Assembly: GCF_004664715.2 (NCBI RefSeq)
Contig: NC_051075.1
Location: 38,587,958 to 38,651,957, forward strand
DNA from: Peromyscus leucopus
Lineage: Eukaryota > Chordata > Mammalia > Rodentia > Cricetidae
DNA length: 64,000 nt
Reading direction: 5' to 3'
Notes under the pieces: model-generated
Database searches by the model: none
What the model saw: the letters and a program-made list of their open reading frames with translations, nothing else
Told to the model about the DNA's origin: nothing
Program-made: the position numbers and the translations under genes
In this document: one piece after another, positions 14,030-45,089 of the stretch
How the letters are laid out: every line of letters starts with the position of its first letter
Numbering within the stretch: position 1 is the first letter of the stretch

Positions 14030-14815
14030 ATTTTAGAAGGAGAACTGGCCTATCAATATCAAGTGAGGAATGCTAAGCAAAAAGCTATAAGCTTGAGCCC
14101 ACCAAGGGAGTATGGGGAGACAGTCAGGAGAAGGCCGGTGGGTTGGGCATTTGCTGTTTGGTTTAAAACTGGTCAGAAATAGTTTATAACGAATACTGTA
14201 CACAGCAGCCCAACAAGGCTATATAAAAAGTTTCTTCCGCAGAACCCCGCTGCATGCTCTGAGGGGCCCGGCAAGTACTCTACTAGAATTTACAGAGGGG
14301 GGGCTGTGCAAATTTAGCAAGAAAGTGAGCTCATCCGTGGGCACTCGCAAGTTAGGAGATAGGACAGAAAAGAAGGACTAAGGAGGCGTCTGGAGTGCTG
14401 GAAGTTGGCGGGAGGTAGAGCCAGGATGAAGTGATCGTTTGTAGTGTTTCTGATAGGCCAATGGATTAGGCATGGCAATTAACTGTTAGGTTTGGTAAAG
14501 TGGCGATGATGGCATTTTAACGAGCAGGTTGATGACTGGTGAGGAGCATGAGAAGGACGTGAACGCCTGGCTAGAGTTGGCTGGGAAAAGGAAAAGGTAG
14601 ACCCGGCACCGGAAAGTGGTGAGAGATCAAGCCCCGGCGCATTAATGGTCTGAGTTTTTTTGCCCTTTTCTTACAGAGCAAGCGGGTCACTGTCCAACCC
14701 AAAGCACCAAATACCCCTTTCTTGCCAACTGTGGTTTTGTCCTGCCTTTCAGCTGCCCATCGTTGAAACAAGGTCAACATCACAAATTACCCCACCCACT
14801 TTCTTTCTTCTTTTG
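14030..14815. other. Unassigned intergenic DNA
   Basis: Moderate GC and largely free of SINE cores. No splice-linked open frame or family recognised. Confidence 0.4.
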
Positions 14816-14859
14816 AGTCTAAGCCCAGGCTGACTTCAATTTGGAGCGAGCGAGCAAGC

Positions 14860-15830
14860 CTTGTGCCCCACCCAGCCTCCCTTGTGCTGGGATTACGGGG
14901 TGAGCCACCACACGCGGCGCCGGGGTGGACGGCTGGAGAGACCCGAGAGCCGGGCGTGGTGACCACGGCCGGTCGGGGGACAGACACGGGCGCACTTCTC
15001 GAAGTGCGAGGCTAGCCTGGTCTACATAGAGTTCTCAGAGGGACGGTGCGGAGGGGAAGGGTTGTTTTCGGTTTGCTTTAGGATAAAGAGCAGAATCTTC
15101 GCACGCTGAAGGGAAGGGCCGTGAAGAAATCCCACCGGTTTAGGGAGAGAGCCCGCGGTCGGCCCGTCCGTCCGTCCGTCGGTCCGCAGCTCAGCGAGGC
15201 CGGCGGGCGGAGGAAGGAGCTGGACCCCCGGGTGGGGGGGACCTGGCTCGCCCAGGAGTCTCCGGGGCTCGGGGTGCCTTTCTCGGGAGCCCACGCTGTC
15301 AGCGGGCAGGGAAGAAGCTACTTGGGCTTCTCTCGCACATCGATCGGGCTGCCATGCTCACATCAGTTCCCTGGTGAGTCTCCGAGGGCAGCGCCGAAGG
15401 TTCCGCACTTCCCCAGAAACGCTGCGCGCTGCCGGTGCACATCGGACCGCGGGGAAGACAGCGCTCGGGGAGGGCGCGGGGATCTCCCTCCCGCGTCGCC
15501 CGAAGCAGCCCTGCCTCGACCGGAGGAGAGCCGGAGTGACTGGGGAACCGCTGCAAATCAGGAAGTTAGTTCTTTCCGTGCCCTGCGGCACTTACGACTG
15601 TTTTGACACCAGATCTCTTGTGTTTCGAAAATAACAGACAAAATCAGGGCCTACAGTTTTACTAGGAAAAAAGAAACTTCCTGCTACCAGCAGCTATGAA
15701 AGCTAGCACAGAAAAAGCAGTCTTAAAAATGTCTTAAGTTTCTGCTTCTGGTTTAACCCCGAGCCGTGGGCGTGAACCTGGGCTCTGGAGTGCGCAAGCG
15801 CAGTTTGCGGACCGTATCGCCGCAGAGACG
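14860..15830. promoter_or_regulatory. Orphan CpG-rich block, promoter-like
   Basis: CpG is frequent over about 1 kb, unlike the DNA around it. The left end is built from two opposed B1-related remnants (14820-14925 reverse, 14950-15035 forward) that keep many CpGs. A (GTCC) cluster lies at 15166-15185. A near-consensus NRF1 site TGCGCAAGCGCA is at 15791-15802. No protein gene can be assigned. It could be a lncRNA or enhancer CpG island, or chromatin kept open by the neighbouring tRNA gene. Confidence 0.5.
15791..15802. promoter_or_regulatory. NRF1-like site
   Basis: TGCGCAAGCGCA is palindrome-like and one base off the usual NRF1 half-site spacing base. It lies at the right end of the CpG-rich block. 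Confidence 0.45.
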
Positions 15831-15940
15831 ATGAATATTGAAAGCATTTTAATTAGCCGTGTTTAGGAATCCAACTTAGTTAAAAGTGTTCTCTGATGAC
15901 CCGCGAACATTTGAGAGTAAATTGAGCTGCTCGCTCAGAC

Positions 15941-15957
15941 AAAAAAAAAAAAAAAAG
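15941..15957 (-). terminator. Pol III T-run terminator of tRNA-Lys
   Basis: An A run on the + strand is a long T run on the tRNA's coding strand, starting about 6 nt past its 3' end. This is the expected Pol III stop. Confidence 0.85.
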
Positions 15958-15962
15958 ACTGC

Positions 15963-16035
15963 CGCCCAACGTGGGGCTCGAACCCACGACCCTGGGATTA
16001 AGAGTCCCATGCTCTACCGACTGAGCTAGCCGGGC
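15963..16035 (-). tRNA. tRNA-Lys (anticodon CTT)
   Basis: The minus strand reads GCCCGGCTAGCTCAGTCGGT (acceptor, A box TAGCTCAGTCGG), then an anticodon loop ACTCTTAAT with CTT. A B box GGTTCGAGCCC follows, and a 3' GTTGGGC that pairs with the 5' GCCCGGC through two G-U pairs, then discriminator G. Length is 73 nt with no CCA. The stem and both internal Pol III promoter boxes look intact, so it is probably a functional gene rather than a SINE relic. It is SINE-free on both sides. Confidence 0.95.
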
Positions 16036-16039
16036 AGAT

Positions 16040-16680
16040 GGAAATTGGCCCTCTTTTTCTCCCCTTTGAGAAGTGTTCAGATACATTTGCTTTTTTTTAG
16101 TTATTCACTATTTTATTTCTAAAAAGAAAATATGACCAATAGATTGATAATAAACTAATATGAAAGAATTATACTCTTAAAGGTAAAAGTGAAAATTCTC
16201 GCAGAGGAAAAAAAGGATTAAGAAAAAAAAACTGCAAAAAACCGGAATAGAAGAGAGGAGAAGGGAAGGTGTTAAATTCTAAGAGTAAACGAGAAGACGT
16301 TCCTAATCTCATGACACGCCAAGAAGATGAAATAGTCGTCTATGGAAGTATACACATTCTGAGCTACTGGTGAATTTCTCTAGGTAAGGAATGTGCACAT
16401 TTCTGTGATGAGTGCGTCTGTATGTGGCTGGTGGCTAATCCTATTTCTCGGAATTGCAAGTTAACGCCTAATTGAAAAACAAAAACAAAAGTGGGTAAAC
16501 TTAAATTAAGGAGTGCCCAAATAGTCTTTCTTTCTTTTTTTTTTTTTTTTGAGCTGTCATAAACGTGGGACTAACAATCCCTATTACTATATCCATAAAA
16601 CACATAAATAACATATAGGACAAGGTTCCTGGGCTAATTTAAAAAATAAGATGTGCCTTAATAGATTTAGTTTTCCCAAA
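16040..16680. other. AT-rich intergenic DNA
   Basis: A-rich and T-rich tracts (16201-16250, 16529-16550). No gene or SINE core seen. Confidence 0.4.
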
Positions 16681-16686
16681 GATGCA

Positions 16687-16703
16687 ATATATATATATAT
16701 ATG

Positions 16704-16765
<62 letters not shown>
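16687..16765. repeat. (TA)n microsatellite
   Basis: Almost pure AT dinucleotides interrupted once by GTATGTGT. Confidence 0.95.
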
Positions 16766-16768
<3 letters not shown>

Positions 16769-17059
16769 TTCTGGCTATGTAGACTAGGTTGGCCCATTTC
16801 GCTTTTCTTAAACACTTTATTGATCCACCGTGTTCTAAATTAGGATCCTTCATGAAAGAATTGGAACTAGAATGCTTTTTTTTTTTTTTTAACAAGCTAC
16901 TCTATGATTAGTGATCTAAAATAATAATCATTTCATTTTCTTGCACTACAAAATAGCTCACTGTGAAATTCTTGCTTGGGGCCATTGTGTGATTATAGTC
17001 TATCTCTCTCTCTTTTTTTTTGTTTTGTTAGAATGCTTTTTTTAATCATTGTTGATTTT

Positions 17060-17175
17060 CACCCTTTTTATTTTGGACAAAATTTTGTTATATAGTCTAG
17101 GCTAGCCTGAAACTCAAGAGATCTTCATGCCTCAGCCTCCCAAATTCTGAGATTATAGATCATGCCACCACACTA
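17060..17175 (-). repeat. Old B1-type SINE, reverse
   Basis: TTATATAGTCTAGGCTAGCC, CTCAGCCTCCCAAATTCTGA and GATTATAGATCATGCCACCA. Confidence 0.65.
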
Positions 17176-17474
17176 AACTGCCATTAGAACGCTTTAACCA
17201 GAATTAGAACAAAGCCGAGCTGTTATTCACAATGTTTTGTTAGCCAGAGCAACTGGATTTCCTCGGTCCCCTTACGTTCTGCGTCCAGTTATCCAACACA
17301 CCCTACATACCTGAAGTCTTCCAGTATTTCATGTCTATTGCTCCTACTCTAGTTCAATGACTCTTCAGTACTAATTGTCCACAAAGCTACAATAGCTTTG
17401 CAGTTGTACCTGCCTTTATCCTTCCCATTTCTCTCTCACACAGAAACGAGATAATTTAAAAAATTAAACCAAAG

Positions 17475-17605
17475 GAACCGAGCTTTGTTCCCAGCACCCA
17501 AGTCAAGTGGCTCATAATCACTTGTAACTCATGCTCCAAAGCCCTTTCCGCTCTCTGCAGGCACCAGCACGCCTGTGCACACCCCCATCCCCACCCCATA
17601 CACGT
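17475..17605 (+). repeat. B3/B2-type SINE fragment
   Basis: TTCCCAGCACCCAAGTCAAG, TGGCTCATAATCACTTGTAA and a CAGGCACCAGCACGCCTGTG tail. Confidence 0.65.
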
Positions 17606-17696
17606 AATTAAAAATAAAAACAAATACTTTTTAGAAAGACGTGAATGCAAAACACCCCCCCCCACACACATGAAAATAAACTAAAAAAAACACCAA

Positions 17697-17842
17697 AAGC
17701 TGGGTGGTAGTGGCCCACGCTTTTAATCCCAGCACTTGGGAGGCAGAGGCAGGGGAATCTCTGGAGTTCAAGGCTAGCCTGGGCTACAGAGCGAGTTCCA
17801 GGACAGCCAGGGCTACACAGATAAACCCTGTCTTGAAAAACA
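17697..17842 (+). repeat. B1 SINE
   Basis: GCTGGGTGGTAGTGGCCCAC head to AAACCCTGTCTTGAAAAAC. It has GGACAGCCAGGGCTACACAG, the older muroid type of right half. Confidence 0.92.
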
Positions 17843-17921
17843 AAACAAAACAAAAAACTCTGGCAGTGGTGGCTACACTGAGAAACTCTCTCTCTGGAAA
17901 AACAAACAAAAACCAAACCAA

Positions 17922-18096
17922 GCCCGGCGGTGGTGGCGCACGCCTTTAATCCCAGCACTCGGGAGGCAGAGCCAGGCGGACCTCTGTGAGTTCGAGGCCA
18001 GCCTGGGCTACCAAGTGAGTTCCAGGAAAGGCGCAAAGCTACACAGAGAAACCCTGTCTTGAAAAACCAAAAAAAAAAAAAAAAAAAAAAAAAAAA
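17922..18096 (+). repeat. B1 SINE (young cricetid type)
   Basis: GCCCGGCGGTGGTGGCGCAC head, GGCTACCAAGTGAGTTCCAG, GGAAAGGCGCAAAGCTACAC, then a long A run. Confidence 0.95.
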
Positions 18097-18418
18097 CAAA
18101 AAAACAAAAAACAAAAAAACAAACAAACAAAAAACGTTAATGCCGTGGAAACTTAACAACTCAGCACCATTGTCCATACTTCAGGAGACTGAAACCCCAC
18201 TGAAGGCAGTGTGTACTGTTGGACTGTCTTCTTTTTCCCTATGAAAAGCGCTAAGGAGGCTTAAGAGTGATGGACAGGGCTGGGATTCCAGCTTTGGGTA
18301 GTGGCACAACAGATCAGGAGTTCAAGGTCATCTTCGGCCAGCCTCAGCTACCTGAGACTACTTCAACAAAAGCGGACTGGTGGTGCATTCTTTTCTTTTT
18401 TAAAAAAATGTGCTTTTT

Positions 18419-18420
<2 letters not shown>

Positions 18421-18450
<30 letters not shown>

Positions 18451-18462
18451 GTGGTGGTGGTG
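18421..18462. repeat. (CTG)9(GTG)5 compound trinucleotide repeat
   Basis: Nine CTG units run straight into five GTG units, next to a diverged reverse B1-like segment (18465-18570). Confidence 0.9.
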
Positions 18463-18802
18463 ATTTTTCGTTAGACAGGGGCTCTTGTATTCCAAGCTGG
18501 CCATGGACTGCAGATCCTCTTGTCGCAGCCTTCTGTGTATCAGGGTTATAGACCTGCCTCACCATGCTGGAAAATGTTTTCTGAATATATAAAATAAAAG
18601 TCTCCAGGATTTTAAACCATGCTTCTGCCATTTTATTTACACATGGATTTAAAAATCCAACCACTACACGGTCAGGCCCCACGTCCACTTCTCTGATTTA
18701 TCTGTTGCCCCTCCACCCCTTAATTCTTAAGACAGAGCTGACAGTTCCTGGAATGAGCCTGGCACTTGGAGTTCCCAAGGCTCTTTGGCCCTTTTTCTTT
18801 TT

Positions 18803-18943
18803 CTAGACAGGGTTTCTCTGTGTAGCTTTGCGCCTGTCCTGGAAATCACTTTGTAGCCCAGGCTGGCCTCGCACTCATAGAGATCCTCCTGCCTCTGCCT
18901 CCGGAGCGCTGGGATTAAAGGCGTGCGACACCGCAGCCCGGCT
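18803..18943 (-). repeat. B1 SINE, reverse
   Basis: AGACAGGGTTTCTCTGTGTA, GTAGCCCAGGCTGGCCTCGC, GGGATTAAAGGCGTGCGACA, CCCGGC end. Confidence 0.94.
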
Positions 18944-19219
18944 CTTGAGCCTTTTCGAATGTAGTTTTGTAATCTTCCCGGCAGGGATATTCTCAAGAAA
19001 CACTTGTGCGCCCCCCCTTAACAAGACTCCAGGAGCCGGACGGCGGTGGTGGCGGCGGTGGGGTCACTGGGCCTTTTTGTTTCCCAAGTGGCCACATTTG
19101 AACAAATCTCCTTCCCGGCTTTTGGGTGCTCCTGTCTGTGTAACCGGCCTCCTGAGGACAGGGGCCCAAGCCTCGCTCGTCCGGACCGTCAGGGACCAGG
19201 CTCTGACCCTTAGCGCGTC

Positions 19220-19472
19220 CGGGAACAACTGATGGCAGTGTCTGCAGCTTCTCCGGGAAACCGCCTCCATGGCTCCTGCGCACGCGCGCCTCCTGCTTCC
19301 CCGCCCCTTTTCCTACGATCCTTCCTCCCCCGCCCTCCGGACGCCCGCAAGACGACAGGCCATTGGTGGAGCGCGCAGCCAATGGGCGAGCCTGTTACTC
19401 GGCGGCCCCGCGAGCGGCGTAGGAGCGGCGCTTGAGGCCTGGCAGCGCTCGGCGGCCTCCCGGGTCGGCACC
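19220..19472 (+). promoter_or_regulatory. Psma3: Psma3 CpG-island promoter and 5' UTR
   Basis: TATA-less, GC-rich region directly before the start codon. It has a consensus NRF1 site TGCGCACGCGCG (19277-19288) and two opposed CCAAT boxes: ATTGG at 19362-19366 and CCAAT at 19379-19383. The island continues into intron 1. NRF1 plus NF-Y sites fit a broad housekeeping promoter. The TSS is not pinned; it should lie between the CCAAT boxes and the ATG at 19473. Confidence 0.8.
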
Positions 19473-40886
<21,414 letters not shown>

Positions 40887-41005
40887 CATTTTCTTCACTA
40901 TCTCTTCTGTTTAACATTTCTGTGACAGTTTCTTATGACTAGCACTATGGATCATATATACCCACTGACCAATTTTCATTAAATTTTTGTCTTATAAACG
41001 TTGTT
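40887..41005 (+). other. Psma3: Psma3 3' UTR
   Basis: Short UTR with ATTAAA at 40978-40983. Cleavage is inferred about 20 nt later, before the T-rich CTTATAAACGTTGTTGGG. Confidence 0.65.
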
Positions 41006-41072
41006 GGGTAATTGAGGATATCTGCTTTCTATTAAAATGTAGATTCATATTTGATTAAAAATTGTTAGTGGT

Positions 41073-41238
41073 AGGGCTTGGGAGATGGCTCAGAGGTTAA
41101 AGAGCACTTCTAGAGTTAAATTCCCAGCAAGCACATGGCAGCTCACATTTGTCTGTAACTCCAGTTCCAGGGTTTCTGACACATCACACAGACATACACA
41201 CAAGCAAAGCACCAGTAAACATAAAATAAAAACACACA

Positions 41239-41240
<2 letters not shown>
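41073..41240 (+). repeat. B3/B2-type SINE, forward
   Basis: GGGCTTGGGAGATGGCTCAG, AAATTCCCAGCAAGCACATG, ending in AAAATAAAAAC. Lies directly after the Psma3 3' end. Confidence 0.88.

Positions 41241-41275
<35 letters not shown>
41241..41275. repeat. (TG)n microsatellite
   Basis: TG run followed by a short GTAT repeat, at the tail of a B3-type SINE. Confidence 0.95.
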
Positions 41276-41278
<3 letters not shown>

Positions 41279-41429
41279 CGTGTATGTATGTATGTATTCT
41301 TAGTACATGGTGGCAAGTTGTAAGATGACCATGGTTATACCAAGAAACCATGTCTCAAAACAATTAAAAAAAAATACATTCTGTCTTATCTAGAATTTAA
41401 AGTTTTAGATTAATTTTGAATTGTGTTTT

Positions 41430-41600
41430 TGTATATGTGTATGTATATGAACCATGTCTGTGCCTGGTGCCAATGGAGGTCAGAATAGGGCTCTAAATTT
41501 CCTGAACTGGAGTAATGGATGGCTGTGAACCACTTTATAGGTGCCGGGCACTAAATCTACAAGTTCTCTTAACCACTGAGCCATCTCTTTTGATCTCTTT
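41430..41600 (-). repeat. B3-type SINE, reverse, diverged
   Basis: GTGCCTGGTGCCAATGGAGG, TGGATGGCTGTGAACCACTT, CACTGAGCCATCTCTTTTG. Confidence 0.75.
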
Positions 41601-42215
41601 AACTAGAATGATCATATTCTACTGTGGTTTTTGTATTTTAAAAAATCCAGTTTAGTAGATAAAGGCTATCTTTATAATTACGGTAAACATTTTTGCCTTT
41701 TCCTTTATAGTGATAAAGAGTGGACTTTATGGATTAACAGTTTCTAGTCAATCATCCCAACAGGTGCTTGAACCAGAACCCAATCCTTCCATACTTTTAG
41801 TAAGACCACGTAGCAGTGGGGCTGATTCCTAGCTAGCAGTGCACTGTATAATATTGTGATGAGAAAAGCGTGTCATAACTAGAGTAGAAAGAATGTGAAT
41901 TCAGGCCAGGGTTACCAGTTTAGGCTAACAGTGCCCAGATCAACTCCTGGGCTGGCTTTTCAAAGAAACTAATCTGTTCACTGAGTTGAGAGATGTGGAT
42001 TAAATGTCACATCATTTTACCTGAGTATCGTAACTCCTATGCAATCAACTCAAAACAGTTTAAAAAGTATTTCATCATCATGACTTCTATATTGCTACAT
42101 TTTACAATCAATGCATTTAGCCCAAATTGACAAAAGTGTTGGTTGGCTTTGGATCTATTTTCAGATAGAGAAACTGACTATATCTAAGTCAGTATATAAA
42201 ATATGTCTAATCTGT
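41600..42215. other. Unassigned intergenic DNA
   Basis: No SINE core or exon signal recognised. Confidence 0.35.
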
Positions 42216-42224
42216 TTGTTGTTT

Positions 42225-42370
42225 TTCGTTTTTTGAGGCAGGGTTTGTGTAGCCCTGGCTGTCCTGTCCTGAACCTCCCTCTGCAGACCAGGCTGGCCTT
42301 GAACTCACAGAGATCTGCCTGCCTCTGCCTCCTGAGTGCTGGGGTTAAATGTGTGTGCCGCCACACTAAT
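42225..42370 (-). repeat. B1 SINE, reverse
   Basis: TTTTTTGAGGCAGGGTTTGT, GCAGACCAGGCTGGCCTTGA, GTGCTGGGGTTAAATGTGTG. Confidence 0.9.
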
Positions 42371-43630
42371 GGCACATGAGTTTTGCTGTGTGGTTGCTAT
42401 AACTTCTTAAATTCACTAAGTACAACTAATAACCATTTGAAGTGGTTCTAAACAAACCTTTATCTTAGCTAATTATAAGCTACTATAAATACCATATCGG
42501 ATCAATTTTAAGATCAGCAGATGTATCTACTACAGCTGTAATGAAAGCAAATCGTAACTTTTCCAATATAGTACAGAAAGTCTAGATTTAATGTAGCGAC
42601 ATTCTGTAACTGCTATTGAGGATTAACCAGCCTTTTTGTGGGAAAAATGACACATTCTAATTTCACATGAATACAAACAACATTTATCTTCAGATAAATT
42701 AAGTCATAAATCACCTTCAGGCACCTGAAATAACAAAAAAGTAGCAAATTTGGGCTTAAATATTAACATATAATAAAGTATATTTATATTACTTATCTGT
42801 TAAAGAGTTCATTTGGTGTGTTTCTTGGTGTTGGGTTTTTTTATAGACAGATTCTGTCTCTCCCTAAGCTCTGGTCATCCTTGAACTCACTATTCTACAT
42901 GAATAGTGTAGACCAGGCTTGGCCTCAAACTCTCAGAGATCCACCTGCCTCCATCTCCATCATGCATGGCCCTGTTTCTGTTGTTCTTAAAAGGACCTAA
43001 AAATCAAAATGAAGTTTAGACCATCAACATCTCTGAATCAGTTTTCTTTGTAAGATAAGTGGCAAAATTACATTTTTAAAAAAAACGTATAAAATAAAAC
43101 AATTCTGGTTAACATACCAGAAGAAATGCCATAATGTGTAATATATATGTTTGTACTTATCTTTTGAAATGCAGCCCAGAGCTGACCTGCATTTTTCATT
43201 CTGGCAAAACCCCACGGTATCCATATTGTGTTCCCTATACTCAGGCCATTCCTGAAGAGGAAGACATGAGAAGATCTCAAAAACAAGATTTCTCTCCACT
43301 AAACGCCCTTAGAGTGCCTCCTTCTTTACACCTTTAACATGAATTAAGTGTCTTTACCTGTTGTAACTAGTCAGGTGGAGCACCTGTTCTGTCAGCAGAG
43401 CATGGCTTGTTGAAACCCGGCAAGGCATGGCTACCACACACTTGTAATTCCACTATGGAGTTTCTTGTTAAGGAACTGAGTTAATGTGTCACCTCTTTAA
43501 AACAAAACAAAACAAAAACCAGTACAACTGAGCATACCTAGCATTGGCAATGATTCCTTTAACAGGAATGTTAAAGGAATAATTTGTCAGTTTTCTTACA
43601 GTGTAACTGAGCACATAACTCAGTGCTCCT
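42371..43630. other. Intergenic DNA with one old B1 fragment
   Basis: AT-rich. A diverged reverse B1 piece lies near 42840-42965 (GTGTAGACCAGGCTTGGCCT). Nothing else recognised. Confidence 0.4.
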
Positions 43631-43634
43631 ACAA

Positions 43635-43805
43635 ATTGAATGCAGGGCCAGCCAGATGGTAAAGGTTTGCTGTGCAAACCTGACAGTCTGATTTTGATCC
43701 CTGAAACCCTTGGTGGAGGGGACAGCAGATTCCTGACAGTTGTCCTCTGACCTCCAGGTGTATACATGTGCAGGCTCTCAAGCGGCATGATTCATACACA
43801 TCATT
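43635..43805 (+). repeat. B3-type SINE, diverged
   Basis: GGCCAGCCAGATGGTAAAGG, TCTGATTTTGATCCCTGAAA, GTTGTCCTCTGACCTCCAGG. Confidence 0.65.
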
Positions 43806-44189
43806 GCAATGTGATTTCATAGAAAACAAAACTAGAATCACAAATAAGTGATTCTTGGGATGGAATGACAAAAGCAAGCAAAGTCACTTTTACAGAGTGT
43901 TGGAAATATCCTGTATCTTCATTATTTAGTCAAAGGATGAGTCTGGGGAGTTCATCAAGGTTTTGCTATATTTTACCACACCACAATAAGCTAGACTTAA
44001 AAGACTTAAGGAATTAAGGAAATGAAAGTTATTGTTCTTTCAAATCAACTAGGTCCCTGAGCATCACTAGCCTGTGTCTCACCTGGGATCCATTTCATTG
44101 TAATCCTAGGTACAGTGGATAATGTTCTTTAAATTAGTAAACCTTATTTATACTTTATGCAAAGGTAGACAGGATGTTGCTTTCTTCTC

Positions 44190-44300
44190 TTTTTTTGGGA
44201 GAAGTTCTCGTTATGCTTCCCGGCTGGCCTTGAACTTACCAGAGAGATGCTTGTCTTTGCCTTTAGAGAGGAGTGCCAGGATTAAAAGTGTGCTGTAGCT
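44190..44300 (-). repeat. Old B1 fragment, reverse
   Basis: CCCGGCTGGCCTTGAACTTA and GGAGTGCCAGGATTAAAAGT. Confidence 0.7.
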
Positions 44301-44450
44301 GGTCAGTGGTGGCACAGGCCTTTAATCCCAGCACTCTCGGGAGGAAAAGGTAGGCGGACCTCTGAGTTTAAGGTCAGCCTGGTCTACAAAGTGAGTTCAA
44401 GGATAGCCAGAGCAGTTACACAGAGAAACCCTGTCTCGAAAAAAAAAGAC
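44301..44450 (+). repeat. B1 SINE
   Basis: GCTGGTCAGTGGTGGCACAG head, GGCGGACCTCTGAGTTTAAG, AAACCCTGTCTCGAAAAAA. Confidence 0.93.
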
Positions 44451-44899
44451 ATGGTATGCCACCACATGTGGCTAGATTTTAAAAAAATCTGCCTCTAATT
44501 CAGCTTCACTTGACTAAGGACTGAAAAGCTCGAAAGACAAAAAACAAAACAAAACTAACTTTTACCCTTTATAAAATATTCGGGGGAAGCCTTCTACCAA
44601 TGAAACCACTAGCTGCTATCTTGCTCCCTATTAGGCTATTTTTAAAAGTTAGAGAGAAAATCAAACATAGCATCTCATAACCCAAGGTATTTTACCATCT
44701 TTGATTCTGTTTGTATCCATTATTTATTCAGCTTGAACTAAGTGTTATACAATAGGCACCTGTGCGTTTGTGCTTCACATATTTAAACATTAAAACCTTG
44801 TGAAAGTAGTGTTCTGTTGTTGATCATCTCACCCCTTCAAGGGTAAATTAGGTTATCTTTCTGGCTCATATAGAACATTTTTCTTAAAGAGTAGATATG

Positions 44900-45085
44900 G
44901 GAACTCGAGGTGGCTTAGCAGTTCAGAATGTGCTACTTTTGCAGAGGACTAGAGTTCAGTTCCCAACACCTATCTCGGATGGTTCACAACCACCTGTAAA
45001 CCCAGCTCCAGGGATCCAATGCCCTCTTCTGGCTTTCTTGGGTACCAGGCATGCAGAGACACACATGCAGGCAAAACACTCCCAT
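44900..45085 (+). repeat. B3/B2-type SINE, forward
   Basis: GGAACTCGAGGTGGCTTAGC, GTTCAGTTCCCAACACCTAT, CAATGCCCTCTTCTGGCTTT. Confidence 0.82.
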
Positions 45086-45089
45086 ATAA

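Noticed and set aside
15121..15606. 161-codon frame in the orphan CpG block
   Set aside because: Low-complexity Arg/Pro/Gly composition without homology that I can recognise.
17608..18177. 189-codon minus-strand frame
   Set aside because: It consists of two reversed B1 copies and their A-tail poly-Phe. This is a typical SINE artefact.
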